From an uncultured Dehalococcoidia bacterium (lineage in GTDB: Bacteria > Chloroflexota > Dehalococcoidia > Lucifugimonadales > CATQGZ01), in assembly GCA_958295685.1 (NCBI GenBank), contig OY282365.1:1488001-1552000 (forward strand): a stretch of 64,000 bases of DNA, in the 5' to 3' direction. Of this stretch, positions 1 through 10,090 are shown piece by piece. The notes beneath the pieces are model-generated. The model had not been told where the DNA came from, ran no database searches, and was given only the letters and a program-made list of their open reading frames with translations. The position numbers were made by a program, and so were the translations under genes. Position 1 is the stretch's first letter, and each line of letters begins with the position of its first letter.

Positions 1-3000
1 CGTAGTGTTTGCGAATACGCTCATTGAGAATTGTCCACTTCCCCGGATCCGATGGGGTCGGCATCGTCAACTTGGCCCGCGTGGCGTAACTCCGTGCCGG
101 CTGGTCATCTGGTGACGTCCCTTCCTCTCGGCTGACTGGATGTGCAAACCCAGGCGGCCTCAGCCAGCTCTTCGCTGGACCCAAGGTCCCTACGCCACCA
201 CACCCTTGGCAATCCCTGGTCTCCCCCCTTTCACCTTCATCCAAGGGGCCGGTGAGGGCGTAATGACAAACGCTGCATTCGTAGTAAAGCCGCCGAATGT
301 TCCAGGCGTCGTATCGATCGTTCGAGAAGGGCGAGTACAGCGCTCCCGAGGTCCAAAGTTTGCCATCAATCCAAACCTCCTTCCCCGGCGCATACTGCGA
401 AAGCGCAGTGGCGAGACCCTGCGAAGGCGTGTACCGAAAGGCCGCGCGGTAGCGGGTTGACCGCTCTTGATCAAAGACATGAAACGCGGCAACGTCTGTA
501 GGAAATGCATAACGCGGAAGCACTGCCTTGTACAGCAGGCGGTCGAGGAGATTCTCGGAAGGGTCTCTCGTGAACCCTTCTTCACCTGGCTCCTCCGGCG
601 CCTCCGAACTGGAAGCGTCACTCTCCTCGCTGGGCACTCCGTCTTCGTCCGAACTCTGGGGGGCGTACTCGATGGCGGAGTCGATGGCATCTAGCGTTTC
701 CTCGACTAGTTGGTCTAGGAGGTCTGTGCGTTCAGTGCCGACAATCTCCAATGGAAGCAATGAGTCGACGTCTCGCTTCAGCTCTTCTTCGTTCGAGCGC
801 AGCCATTGTTCCAGGTCAACGCGGTTTAATGCCTTGCCGGGATTCCTGAAGTCTGCCACCGTCCCAAGCACGGCGAATAGTTGGGGCTGGTCTTCTGGGC
901 TTATCTGAGGTAGCCGTGCTTGATGGTATTGCTGTAGCAGATGTGCCGTTACGTGACGCCGGGCAATCACAGGGTTGTCTAGGGTCAGTGATGGGTCATC
1001 GACTGCACCCCGGATCATCTGATCGGGGTGTTCGAAATAGTGCTCATCGTGACTGTCAGCACTGCCGAATGCAGTTACCGTCGCAACCGAGTTCCCCCGA
1101 CGCCCTGCGCGACCGGCCCGTTGTTGGTAGTTTGCCCTCGCTGGCGGCATGTTTCTGAGAGATACGCCTGAAAGAGCTCCTATGTCGATGCCAACCTCCA
1201 TTGTGGTTGTGCACGAGAGAACGTCTATCGCCGGCCTCTCTTGCCCCATGTCCCCGGGACCCAAGTCCACGTCCTGGAAGAGAATCTCGTACTCCTCAGC
1301 TTTGGAGAATATTTCGTCCGCCTGCGCGGTGTTGACCTGCGCAGTGTGCTCTGCAGCAATGAGAGCCATTGGAGCTATGGGCGGTGAAGCCAAAGCCGCC
1401 AATGTGCTGGCCCGGTAGTACCCTTTCCTAGCGGCAAAGACAGGGTCTGTGTCCGGGTCGATGGGCTCAGCAGCCTCACGCCCGCAGTTGACACAGGTGC
1501 TTCTTCCTGGAAGGGGTCTCTGGGCTGTACGGCAGGATTGACAGTACGACCAGCCGCCGCCAATTGCTAATGACAACTCTCTCCCGGCCAGTCGGTGCAT
1601 ACCTCCAGATGTCGACTCGGCAAATGTTTCCAGTAATCTCGGAAGCCATTTGCTTTCAAAGAGTCGCCGACCCGATGTGTCGGATAGGAGGCGATTCATG
1701 GCCGAGAATCTACCCGAATGTGAGCGAACTATTGTAGACGACCACGCCCCTGGCATCCGGCTCAACCAGACTCCTGACCGCATCCAACAGCGTAGCCACG
1801 TGCGGGCGAGCGCGAGCTTTTCGTCATCCGACTCTGCATGCTGGTGAATGTCAGGTAAGGCCGTTATCTTGGGGGTATGAGTTGGGCGCTCCACGAGCGA
1901 CGCCAATGCGAGCGACTCCAATCCATAGTACCTATCTGTGATCGAAGTCATGATGGAGCGAAGCAGGGATTCAGGTGGCGGCGAATTCTTGATCTCCATG
2001 AGAAGTTCCAAGAGTTGATCATCGTCTTCAAGCGCGCCGCTTCTTATTGCCCGGTCAACAGTGTTCTCCCCTTCGAAGGTCTCACCGACTCTCAATCCGG
2101 GCCGCAGCCGTACTCCCATCTCCTTTGCTGCGATCAATACCGCGAGGTAAAGGTCCTCTAGGGAAAGGAATCTCGTGATCAATGGGTTTCTATTCAGGCG
2201 ATCGTATCCAGACACAATCAGAGGACGCAGGGCATCCTGCGTTGAATAGGTCTGGATATTGGGTGCGAGACGGGCGGCCATCTGCCTAGAATCCGAGAAA
2301 ATGAGGACCTTCCTACCTCGGAGGGGAGCCAGTCTAGTTGCAGGTTTAGGACTAGGGGGCTGAACCTGAATCTGCTTTGAAATGAGTGCTTGAAAGGGTT
2401 GGTCACCTTTCGTCTGATGATCCTGAACGGAGGTTCGTCCGAATGCGGCCGTTTGGCCGCATCCTGCGCAGGGTCTGAATTCGCCCAGGGATGGATTTAT
2501 GGCACTCTCTTCTGTGCTGGGAGCCTCCGCACGGTTGGCCCGCAAGTAGACTCGCCGATTCCGCTCCCCCAGATTGAAGGGGTTCAAACGTCCTGTGATC
2601 AGGTCGTAGTCCGCAGCTTCAACACTGTCCGCAAAGACAGGCTCCTCCAAGAGAAGGTCTATGGCCTCCAATTCCTCGTACGACCCTGATAATGTCCTAA
2701 GTGCCCCGCCCGGCTCCGACCATAGGAATTCAGGTTCCTCGACGTCGTTTGTATAGGCCCGAGCGTAGGCTGTACCACAATTACGGCATGTATAGAATTC
2801 AAGAACCCTAGCGCCGCATTCGCACACAGCCCGGGGCTGGCCGTACAACTTACCTGACGGTCCGCCACGTTGCTCTGGTGGCATCTCCCCGCACTGAGAG
2901 TCCATACAAACCCAGAGTCCTGCGAGTCCCCTATAGAGAGAGTGAACCCTGCAAGGCATCAGCCCAGGCTGGTTTGAGTCAGGCTTGGCCATGCTTGCCA

Positions 3001-4555
3001 AGGCAATCAGGGCTGTAACCGCCCGATCAGCCACATCAGAAGGAGTCTCCTCAAATAACATCTCTCCTAGATCCGTGACCGGCTGAGCCGCCGTCATCGT
3101 CGCGTTGATGAGTTCCGACATGGGAGGGAAAGACTCAAGCGCGCTGTGCAGCGCTTGAGTCAACTGGCCTGACGGCTCGACCCCTCGGTAGCTTAGAAAC
3201 TCCGCGACCTGCGACATACGGTCAGAGTCCGTCTCTGCCCCATAGAAGGCGAAAAGGTCAATCCCCTCTAGGGCAAGGGCATCTTCGGTCGAGCCCTTTG
3301 CTGCATTGGGTCGGAAGGAGAGTTCACCTTCCACGGTACTGAAGTCTCCCGAATCCTTGCCGGTGAGTTGGGCTGCGAAATTCTGGGCGTAGTCAGGATA
3401 CTGCATGCTGGCGCTGGTGCAGATGACCTGTAGCCGATCTGGAGGAATCCCGAGTCGTGAACATAGACGCCGTATGAGAAGCGCCACCTCTGTGCCTGCA
3501 GCTCCACGGTAGAGGTGAGCCTCGTCGATGACCAACAGGAACGACTCTTCAGGATTTGCGCGAAGCCAATCGCGCGTATGGTCGAAGATTGGCCTTTCCA
3601 GCGGGCGCATCATCATGTATTCCAACATTGAGTAGTTGGTAACCAAGATGTCGGGAGGCGCTGCCTGTACTTCGTGTCTCGTGAACAGCTCAGGATCCTC
3701 TGGTAGCGTTACTGCCCTTTCGAATTCCCCGGTCTTTCGATCCTGCCATCGCTGTCCCTTTTGGCCGTACCATCTAGTTAGGTCGGGCTTGGCTGGCCAC
3801 TTGCCCCGCTCCTGCAGTTCTCGAACCAGAGCCTCCGCTGTAGCCTGTTGAGGAGATGACGGGTCTCGCGCGGTTTCGAGGTTGCTTATGTAGTAGTTCC
3901 TTATCGGGGCAAGCTTAGTTTGATCCTTCCTCGAATCACGCACTCCCGGGTACAAGGTTCTGCTTGTGTATCGGGCAAATCGGGCAGGCCTTCCAGACCA
4001 CGACATGAATTTGTCACTAATGCGTCTATCCGCGAACAGGAGCCTGAGCCGTCCAAGCTGGTCATTGACCAGGGCGTTCATTGGGTACAACACCATCGCC
4101 CTTACCGCCGGCGTTTCTCCAAACGACTGCCCTTTCCTTTGGGCTTCCGAAGCCAGCTTGCCTAGGATGGGTAACAGGAAACACTCAGTCTTGCCAGACC
4201 CAGTCCCGGTCATGACCACAAGGCTGCGCGCATCAACAAGCGAGAGCTTCGTGGAAACTGCCTGGTGTTCGTATGGTGGATCGTAAATCAGCCGCTGAAG
4301 CTCACCGTCGGCCTCAGATACAGAACCGAAGATTTCAAGCGCGGCCAGGTCAAGGCCAAGGTCCTTGAGGGCCGTGCCGGTCTTGTAGCGAGGCGTGCTC
4401 TCCAAGTAGGGTTGCTGATGAATTACACCAGGTGTTCTGAGAATCTCCTGACGCTGCTGTACCAGAATTGGATCACTTATGTGGTACGTAGCTTCGATGT
4501 AGTCCTGCAGCGCGCTCTGCATCTGCTGGATGGTTTCTATAATAGTCAGTTCCAT
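1..4555 (-). CDS. Large DEAH-box helicase, DruE-like (partial)
   Basis: The reading frame opens at ATG 4555 and stays open to the left edge, giving at least 1,518 residues with the C-terminus missing. Helicase motifs are clear: Walker A TGTGSGKTE near residues 117-124, DEAH at 344-347 followed by YRGAAGTE, TSAS near 377, TTTMEVGID near 1115 and QRAGRAGRRG near 1150. Between the RecA lobes sits a cysteine-rich insert (a CxC and CxxC group around 554-595). Near residue 1425 a CSVCHY motif and then LRPPGFAHP resemble the DUF1998-associated zinc region of YprA/MrfA and DruE helicases. Such proteins are ATP-driven translocases. It is the last gene of the cassette, starting 19 bp after the preceding stop. 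The Druantia assignment comes from the DruA-like gene two genes upstream and from the size. A DpdJ- or DISARM-type helicase is less likely because no dpdA, methyltransferase or PLD gene is seen. Confidence 0.85.
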   Translation of the reverse strand, partial: MELTIIETIQQMQSALQDYIEATYHISDPILVQQRQEILRTPGVIHQQPYLESTPRYKTGTALKDLGLDLAALEIFGSVSEADGELQRLIYDPPYEHQAVSTKLSLVDARSLVVMTGTGSGKTECFLLPILGKLASEAQRKGQSFGETPAVRAMVLYPMNALVNDQLGRLRLLFADRRISDKFMSWSGRPARFARYTSRTLYPGVRDSRKDQTKLAPIRNYYISNLETARDPSSPQQATAEALVRELQERGKWPAKPDLTRWYGQKGQRWQDRKTGEFERAVTLPEDPELFTRHEVQAAPPDILVTNYSMLEYMMMRPLERPIFDHTRDWLRANPEESFLLVIDEAHLYRGAAGTEVALLIRRLCSRLGIPPDRLQVICTSASMQYPDYAQNFAAQLTGKDSGDFSTVEGELSFRPNAAKGSTEDALALEGIDLFAFYGAETDSDRMSQVAEFLSYRGVEPSGQLTQALHSALESFPPMSELINATMTAAQPVTDLGEMLFEETPSDVADRAVTALIALASMAKPDSNQPGLMPCRVHSLYRGLAGLWVCMDSQCGEMPPEQRGGPSGKLYGQPRAVCECGARVLEFYTCRNCGTAYARAYTNDVEEPEFLWSEPGGALRTLSGSYEELEAIDLLLEEPVFADSVEAADYDLITGRLNPFNLGERNRRVYLRANRAEAPSTEESAINPSLGEFRPCAGCGQTAAFGRTSVQDHQTKGDQPFQALISKQIQVQPPSPKPATRLAPLRGRKVLIFSDSRQMAARLAPNIQTYSTQDALRPLIVSGYDRLNRNPLITRFLSLEDLYLAVLIAAKEMGVRLRPGLRVGETFEGENTVDRAIRSGALEDDDQLLELLMEIKNSPPPESLLRSIMTSITDRYYGLESLALASLVERPTHTPKITALPDIHQHAESDDEKLALARTWLRCWMRSGVWLSRMPGAWSSTIVRSHSGRFSAMNRLLSDTSGRRLFESKWLPRLLETFAESTSGGMHRLAGRELSLAIGGGWSYCQSCRTAQRPLPGRSTCVNCGREAAEPIDPDTDPVFAARKGYYRASTLAALASPPIAPMALIAAEHTAQVNTAQADEIFSKAEEYEILFQDVDLGPGDMGQERPAIDVLSCTTTMEVGIDIGALSGVSLRNMPPARANYQQRAGRAGRRGNSVATVTAFGSADSHDEHYFEHPDQMIRGAVDDPSLTLDNPVIARRHVTAHLLQQYHQARLPQISPEDQPQLFAVLGTVADFRNPGKALNRVDLEQWLRSNEEELKRDVDSLLPLEIVGTERTDLLDQLVEETLDAIDSAIEYAPQSSDEDGVPSEESDASSSEAPEEPGEEGFTRDPSENLLDRLLYKAVLPRYAFPTDVAAFHVFDQERSTRYRAAFRYTPSQGLATALSQYAPGKEVWIDGKLWTSGALYSPFSNDRYDAWNIRRLYYECSVCHYALTGPLDEGERGETRDCQGCGGVGTLGPAKSWLRPPGFAHPVSREEGTSPDDQPARSYATRAKLTMPTPSDPGKWTILNERIRKHY

Positions 4556-4574
4556 CTCCCCTCCCTTCTGTCGG

Positions 4575-5648
4575 TCACCGAGATTCTGGGCTGCCCTTCA
4601 GTTCTGCCAGCCACAACTCATCAGTAGCGAAGCGGACTTCCTCGGCTAACTCAGCCTCGGCGAGCCGATAGGCGAAGAGGCATCCTGCGCTCGAGACCGG
4701 CTGCCCGACCGAGTCAAGTCTTCGACGAGCCCACATTGGTAATGGAGAGAAAAACTGCATCACATACGAGTCTATCTTGAACAGCTGAGAACTCCCTCGA
4801 TTTGCGTCGATCGCCATTTGCAAGCGCCATGCCTCGTCACAGCCCCGCCATCGACTATCCGCCAAGGGTAGGTCTAGCAGTCGCTCAGGCCTCCCGTCAC
4901 TCATCTCGATGTAGCACCACAGATCTCCACCATAGGCTTGGCTTCGACGCGCGACGAACCGTCCAGAGAGCGAGCCCACCGATGTCCATCGACCAGGGTA
5001 GTACCGAACTGGCCTATCCGAATCCAGTAGCGATAGGCCAGGCACGTCGCCCGAGGGCCGAGCTCTGTCGAGAAGGCGGTCAAAATGGGCCAAATGCTGG
5101 GCGGGGGTTTCTCCTTGAGGTGCTCTCAACCACTGCTGATGGGATAGTTCAGTGAGCCCGAGGTCCCGTAGCTCCGAACTGAGGTCTTCACCAGGACTAG
5201 GGTTGAGATGTCGCAGGTGGGCTACGTATTCGATGCGGGCCGCTACACTGTCGAGCGCCGGATTGGACACACCCAAGAGAATCGCAGCACCGCTCTCCCG
5301 GGCTACAAAGCTAGGAGGAGCCGCGTACAGGAGTACCGGTGCACCGGGCGCCGGATCTTCAATGTCGCGGTTCTCAATCAGGTCCCCGTGCGCGACCATG
5401 GCTTCCAGGGTCTCTCGGACGAATCCCCTTATGTCCTCCGCTTCCTCGACCAGCCCCCGTAGAGGATCGGCAACCGCACGAACAAGCGTAGTCGCCGCGC
5501 AGGGGCACAAGAAACTGGCTGACCTCCTCAGGGAGGCGGCGATTGATTTAACCGAGATCAGATCGAATGCGCTCTGATCGAGTCCAAGCTCGGCTACTTT
5601 ATTGGCGTGGACTTCCGCGGCGGTCAAGCGTCTCATGACCATCTCCAA
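4575..5648 (-). CDS. Unknown 357-aa protein of the Druantia-like cassette
   Basis: I do not recognise the family. The protein has 357 residues and looks soluble, with no signal peptide or membrane segment. The N-terminal third is helical and acidic and contains a CPCAATT stretch near residue 48. The C-terminal half is rich in Trp, Arg and aromatic residues (RYYPGRWTS, QFFSPLPMWARRRL), which would suit a nucleic-acid-binding or protein-docking role, but that is a guess. Its start overlaps the end of the 986-aa gene by 16 bp and the helicase begins 19 bp after its stop, so the three are probably translated from one mRNA. It may fill the place of DruC or DruD in type I Druantia, but there is no sequence evidence for that equivalence. 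Three ATG codons (5648, 5642, 5636) are possible starts. Confidence 0.7.
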   Translation of the reverse strand: MEMVMRRLTAAEVHANKVAELGLDQSAFDLISVKSIAASLRRSASFLCPCAATTLVRAVADPLRGLVEEAEDIRGFVRETLEAMVAHGDLIENRDIEDPAPGAPVLLYAAPPSFVARESGAAILLGVSNPALDSVAARIEYVAHLRHLNPSPGEDLSSELRDLGLTELSHQQWLRAPQGETPAQHLAHFDRLLDRARPSGDVPGLSLLDSDRPVRYYPGRWTSVGSLSGRFVARRSQAYGGDLWCYIEMSDGRPERLLDLPLADSRWRGCDEAWRLQMAIDANRGSSQLFKIDSYVMQFFSPLPMWARRRLDSVGQPVSSAGCLFAYRLAEAELAEEVRFATDELWLAELKGSPESR

Positions 5649-8593
5649 CTGGCGTAAAGGTCGCCGGACTGAACTCCAGAGGAAAAGAAAGGCTGCGTAG
5701 CTAGGACCGCAAGCCTAGCGGCTCTGAACAGGGACGGAGACTCCATGAGGCGATTCAGGCCAGAGCGCAGGTCAGAGTCCGCCCAGGCCTCGACGTTGCC
5801 CGGATCGCTTCCAAGTCTCAGGGCAAGTTCTGCGAGCCACGTCGGTGTGCCAGGGCCAGTAGGCCCCGATTGGCTGGTCGTCATTTGCTGGATGTTCCGT
5901 GGCAATAGGTGGTGCGTGGCCGCCAGAGAGGCAAAGTGTTCGACTCTGCGACTGCAATCACTTTGGGCCATCGCTTCAGCGTCGCGGACTAGAGCAGGCC
6001 CAGCGCCAGCTTCTGCAGGGTTTCTGGATATCGCCTGGGATAAGGCTTCCAATGCTCTGGCGTCTCTCACCGCAAGTTCAGCCTCCTCTTCTGCTCTCGC
6101 CCAGTTATCTCCACATACAAGGCGGAATAGTTCGGAGGCCAATGCGTTCATCACTTTCTGCCTTCGGAAGACAGCCAGAAGATTGCCTGGCAGCCTTGCC
6201 CGGTTCCATAGGCCTGCAATCTCAACCATCCTCATGGCCGAATCAGTAGAACGCACCAAGCGCTCTATCTCTGGAGTAAGTCCTAGCGCAGCGAGTCCGA
6301 AACCTTGGGGGAGTACGGGAGGAACAATGATTACTGCAGCATAAGTCCGTGTTCGCGCGACATACAGTCCCCCGTGGTCCGGTACCAGGAATTCTGTGTC
6401 GTATGGGACCCTTTCTTCGCTACAAGGCGTCTCGAAAGGGGCACGATTTACTGTGGGGTGCTCTGTGTGGCCGCTGTCGTCATAGAGCCGTGCCATGTAA
6501 TTGTTGCCTTCCCGTCTCAACGCCCATCGAAGTGGAGTGAAGGGACGCGCGCATCGGAGCGTGAAACGTCCGAGTTCACCAACACCAAACTCCAGCACGC
6601 AATTGACTGCCCTATCGTATGCCTCTTGTACTTCTTCTCTATTTCGAAAACGCTTGTCGAAGTGGTCCTTCCAATCCTCGGGAGACACAGGCAATCTGAG
6701 CGGTGGCAGGTCCTTCGCAAGAATCGCACCTCCCCCATTGCCTTCAAGTAGCGAGACGCGACAAGCAACCTCTCGTTTCTCAGGCCCCTGCAGCTGGACT
6801 TCAACTTCACCATCCCAGAGTTGCTCCATGGTGGGGTGCGGGGGATCGATCTGCACCGACAGCGGGCCCCGATGATCAATCGTTGCAGTCTGTGGTCTGT
6901 CCTCAAGAATGCGTATGGTGGCTTCTTGATCGTCTATCGTTTCAGTCTCACCTGCCAAACTGCTACTTGCTGAGAATCTCAGCTTGTGCGTCCCGATAGG
7001 AAGCAGAGGGAGTTCAAGAAACAGGGGTTCCCCCGCTTCTAGGGTTGCCAACTCGAACACGTGCAGCGGGCTAGAATCCATAGAGATTCGCAGGGACTCC
7101 AGGGGGTGGTCCGCAAGAATGGCAAGGCACGGTCGCTCGGAGGCTAGCCACTCGCCTTGGCCTTCCCCGTCCCATGCCACCGCGGACAAGCCGGCGGGCC
7201 AAACCTCGATGCCCCTTGCCTGCCCAAGCCCTAGATTCTGAATCGACTCTTGCCAATCTTCCTTGAGTGACTTAGGCAGATCAAGAATCGCGGCGTTGAC
7301 TCCCTCGCACTCTACTTCAATTGGAATGACGTGCACGCCTCCGTCAATCGGGCCATCCGTACTGAGGATGACATAGCGCTCACCGGGCCTTACTCTCAAA
7401 CCCCTGCGCTCATAAGCCAGCCTATCGGAAGCGATCCTTAGGAGCCATGTGGTACCAGGCCGGAGGAGACACTCCGTACGGAGGAGAAAATCGAGCTGCG
7501 GGTCCCTTCTCTCGAATTGCAGTAGCACTTCATCGGGTTCCGGCCACCTGACAAGCCTTATGTGCTGGGTGCCATGGACAAGGCGACCGCGTGCCAATGG
7601 CCGACCTTGCGACCCTGCAACACGGCAGCGAGAGCCAGTGAGTATCTCCCGGGTCTGAGGGAATCGCAGCAGCAAATGAGACAGGCCCGGGATCTCAAGC
7701 AGTATGTCCCACGATTCCCCGGAGGTATCTCGTGGTCGAAGTACGAGACGTGGCTCGATTCCCAATTGAGCGACAGTCGCCCTGGCCTCGTCAAGTTGAC
7801 CGACGGTCGAGGAAAATGCCCGGCTGCTTGTGGTGCCGAGGCCCCGGATTTGCACCCGTTCGTCTACGGAACGACGTGCTCTCTGAAGCCATTCTCGTGC
7901 CTGCCGCTCTCGGTCAAGATCCTCACTGATCCTCTGTAAGGTCGCGGGGTATATGAGCTCATTGGACCCAGCCCGTCCTTGGGTGAGAAGAGCCGCAGCT
8001 ATCTGGCCTAAGAGGCGCTTGTCTTCCGCAAGGTTCCGGAAGCGGGACGACGCGTTCCAACTCCGTGCGGCGAGGAGGTCACCCAACTGCTCTGGAGAGC
8101 CAAGGACATCCTCGGAGAACAGGTACCGGCACTCATAGAGTGTGCGGGCAAGTTGCACCTGCAAGTCCTTTGGAAGGATGGCATGGGTGATGGGCCAACA
8201 AATAATGGAGAATTGCTCAGCCCAAGGACCCGAAGGTACCGCGCCGTCGAATTCCCGTACGAACCGCATGTAGAATTCACGTATCCTGTAGCGGTCTCCG
8301 TTGATAATCCATCCAGGAGTCTCTTGTTCGAAGGTCTGCCAGTACTCGTCGCCGGCGTACCGATAGCCCAGTTCCGCGGCGTACACGACCCATACCAGCC
8401 AATGGTCACGTGATGGCGTGCGGGACGCGATGTGCGTTCGCACCGTCCCTTCAAGAGCTGTTACTTCCGCTTGGGTCAGACCGTGTTCAAGGGCAAAGAG
8501 GGATTCTTCGGTTCCCCTCGCACGCCGAACGTCCCTGAGAGCCGCAAAATGCAGCGATAGGCGCGTCTGCCATGCCTCTATCTCAGTGGTCAT
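5633..8593 (-). CDS. Unknown 986-aa protein of the Druantia-like cassette
   Basis: A 986-residue soluble protein with no nuclease, ATPase or methyltransferase motif that I can see. The N-terminal 200 residues hold an aromatic-rich motif (WVVYAAELGYRYAGDEYW, then IICWPITHAILP). Such regions recall large accessory proteins encoded next to DruE-type helicases, for example DruH or the STY4851 family, but I cannot confirm that. Residues about 350-700 are beta-rich, with alternating hydrophobic strands and Pro/Gly turns like stacked Ig or Wig-type domains. The last 250 residues are helical and end in YASWRWS. It overlaps the gene before it by 11 bp and the gene after it by 16 bp, so it is co-translated within the cassette. 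The likely role is a structural or recognition component of the helicase complex. Confidence 0.7.
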   Translation of the reverse strand: MTTEIEAWQTRLSLHFAALRDVRRARGTEESLFALEHGLTQAEVTALEGTVRTHIASRTPSRDHWLVWVVYAAELGYRYAGDEYWQTFEQETPGWIINGDRYRIREFYMRFVREFDGAVPSGPWAEQFSIICWPITHAILPKDLQVQLARTLYECRYLFSEDVLGSPEQLGDLLAARSWNASSRFRNLAEDKRLLGQIAAALLTQGRAGSNELIYPATLQRISEDLDRERQAREWLQRARRSVDERVQIRGLGTTSSRAFSSTVGQLDEARATVAQLGIEPRLVLRPRDTSGESWDILLEIPGLSHLLLRFPQTREILTGSRCRVAGSQGRPLARGRLVHGTQHIRLVRWPEPDEVLLQFERRDPQLDFLLRTECLLRPGTTWLLRIASDRLAYERRGLRVRPGERYVILSTDGPIDGGVHVIPIEVECEGVNAAILDLPKSLKEDWQESIQNLGLGQARGIEVWPAGLSAVAWDGEGQGEWLASERPCLAILADHPLESLRISMDSSPLHVFELATLEAGEPLFLELPLLPIGTHKLRFSASSSLAGETETIDDQEATIRILEDRPQTATIDHRGPLSVQIDPPHPTMEQLWDGEVEVQLQGPEKREVACRVSLLEGNGGGAILAKDLPPLRLPVSPEDWKDHFDKRFRNREEVQEAYDRAVNCVLEFGVGELGRFTLRCARPFTPLRWALRREGNNYMARLYDDSGHTEHPTVNRAPFETPCSEERVPYDTEFLVPDHGGLYVARTRTYAAVIIVPPVLPQGFGLAALGLTPEIERLVRSTDSAMRMVEIAGLWNRARLPGNLLAVFRRQKVMNALASELFRLVCGDNWARAEEEAELAVRDARALEALSQAISRNPAEAGAGPALVRDAEAMAQSDCSRRVEHFASLAATHHLLPRNIQQMTTSQSGPTGPGTPTWLAELALRLGSDPGNVEAWADSDLRSGLNRLMESPSLFRAARLAVLATQPFFSSGVQSGDLYASWRWS

Positions 8594-9869
8594 TACCTCG
8601 CTGCCCTGTGCCGCCGTTCAATAGAGTAGATATGATGCTGCCACTGTCAAAACTTCGAAAACTCGCGTCCCGCTCAGATCGAGGCACTAACCAACGATCC
8701 AAGCAAAACTGCGATATCTCGGCAGATGGTCTGGTAAGAGACCGGAGTCTTTGGTGCTCTCCCGATAAGACCTTCTTCCAATTCTCCGCAAGAGGTATTG
8801 CATACACTTCACGCTCGATGCCGTGCTTCAGAATTGAGTTTCCGTCGATGCCAAGGTCTTCAAGCGCGGCCCTCGCGACGCGCAATTTCCAGTTCGGTCC
8901 CATGCCAAACCTGTGGCCTGACGCATAAGGGTGCCCCGCCTCCTCCAGATGAGCCCTTAGCGAATCGAACACCTCGCCATAGAGGTGAAAGTGGCCAAAA
9001 CCCTTGGTCGTGCCAATCCGGAGGAACCGAGGGCCCTCCGGAATGCTCAGACGGTTGTAGATTGATGAACGACCCAAAGCCGATGTTGTGGTCAACAGCA
9101 CCAGACGCGCCCGATGTTTCCTTTGGCGGATCACCGATTGCCGCGCCAGATACTTTCGCTCGTAGGCTCGTCTCACTTCCTTGCTACCCATAAGTGCGGC
9201 CACGAGTTTGCCGCCAATCAACTGAGAGTAGGGAGGAACGGCGCCAACAACGTAGGCATCCATTACATGAACGAGTCGATCCCGGCGGTCTTCGTGTGTC
9301 CACCCAATCCAATTGTCCCGAGCCGAAAGGTTGAAGACAGGGTCTCCCAGAGCGAAGAGGCCAATCAAACAATCGTTTTGCCTGTCCTTGACGAGGAAGC
9401 GGAGTCGACGTCCAAAGCCCTGCGACACAGGCACGGACCACAGCAACGAAGCAAATCTGAACAATCGCGACTCAAGTGAGTCTGGAGAAACCTCAACCAA
9501 CTCCGGATCAATCGACGCGGGATCGATGTGGCTGCCACTCGCAAAATGCTCCACCAGGTCAGAACCATGAGTTTCGATGAAGGGCCTATGCCGCTCCAGG
9601 ATGTCCAATCGCTGCGCCACGTGAAGATTCCGAATCTTCTGCTTCGTCACTACTCCATCTACAAAATACCCACTACCATTCCTAGAAAAGCCTAGATTCA
9701 ACAGATGGTTGTGTATTGCACTCTCCAAAGAAGCTCCGTCAGCACTGTCACCAGACGGAGACGAGCTATTGGTTCCCAACGAGAGATGCTCTTTCTGAAA
9801 TGCGGTCGATTCTGGGTCAATTGAATTAGCTGTCATCAGTGCTTCTGCCTTCACCCTCTGAAGGAACAT
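8583..9869 (-). CDS. DruA-like DUF4338 protein
   Basis: The central part carries the DUF4338 signature used to recognise DruA: FGRRLRFLVKD, then LSARDNWIGW, then a DAYVVGAVPPY / GGKLVA block around residues 150-245, and a C-terminal GRSSIYNRL to GFGHFHL region. DruA belongs to Druantia anti-phage islands. Its biochemical activity is not established to my knowledge. I chose ATG 9869 because AGGAA lies about 10 bp upstream. A GTG three codons earlier (9878) and an ATG at 9836 are alternatives. The first roughly 50 residues are Ser/Asp-rich and probably disordered. It overlaps the HTH gene upstream by 44 bp and the 986-aa gene downstream by 11 bp. The motif match is by eye; a profile search against PF14236 would decide it. 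Confidence 0.72.
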   Translation of the reverse strand: MFLQRVKAEALMTANSIDPESTAFQKEHLSLGTNSSSPSGDSADGASLESAIHNHLLNLGFSRNGSGYFVDGVVTKQKIRNLHVAQRLDILERHRPFIETHGSDLVEHFASGSHIDPASIDPELVEVSPDSLESRLFRFASLLWSVPVSQGFGRRLRFLVKDRQNDCLIGLFALGDPVFNLSARDNWIGWTHEDRRDRLVHVMDAYVVGAVPPYSQLIGGKLVAALMGSKEVRRAYERKYLARQSVIRQRKHRARLVLLTTTSALGRSSIYNRLSIPEGPRFLRIGTTKGFGHFHLYGEVFDSLRAHLEEAGHPYASGHRFGMGPNWKLRVARAALEDLGIDGNSILKHGIEREVYAIPLAENWKKVLSGEHQRLRSLTRPSAEISQFCLDRWLVPRSERDASFRSFDSGSIISTLLNGGTGQRGNDH

Positions 9870-10047
9870 GATCTTCACTTCCTGACCGCACCCAGTCGTC
9901 TACTTCCGACAGCTTGAATCTCAGCAGTCGACCAGCGCTATGAGCTGGGAAACCCTTCGAATCGACCCAGCGGTATATCGAATCCTTCGTAACCTGTAGA
10001 TGTGCTGCCACCTCCGCAATGTCCACCCAGTTCTCCATGGGACTCAT
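9826..10047 (-). CDS. Excisionase/AlpA-type helix-turn-helix protein
   Basis: A 73-residue protein with the excisionase-family MerR-like winged helix: DIAEVAAHLQVTKDSIYRWVDSKG, then GRLLRFKLSEVDDWV. The tail is acidic and Ser-rich. Proteins of this type bind DNA as excision factors or as small transcriptional regulators. It is the first gene of the cassette, directly under a strong promoter, so it may regulate the operon it heads. Given the recombinase 0.4 kb away it could instead be a recombination directionality factor. Starts at 10047 (GGTGG upstream) and 10038 are both possible. The stop lies inside the druA-like gene. Confidence 0.85.
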   Translation of the reverse strand: MSPMENWVDIAEVAAHLQVTKDSIYRWVDSKGFPAHSAGRLLRFKLSEVDDWVRSGSEDHVPSEGEGRSTDDS

Positions 10048-10090
10048 CTCAGTACCACCCTACATACCAATGTCAATGAAAGTCAACAAG

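Noticed and set aside
1..4555. DISARM or Dpd system as an explanation of the helicase
   Set aside because: No methyltransferase, PLD, SNF2, or tRNA-guanine transglycosylase-like gene is present, whereas a DruA-like gene is.
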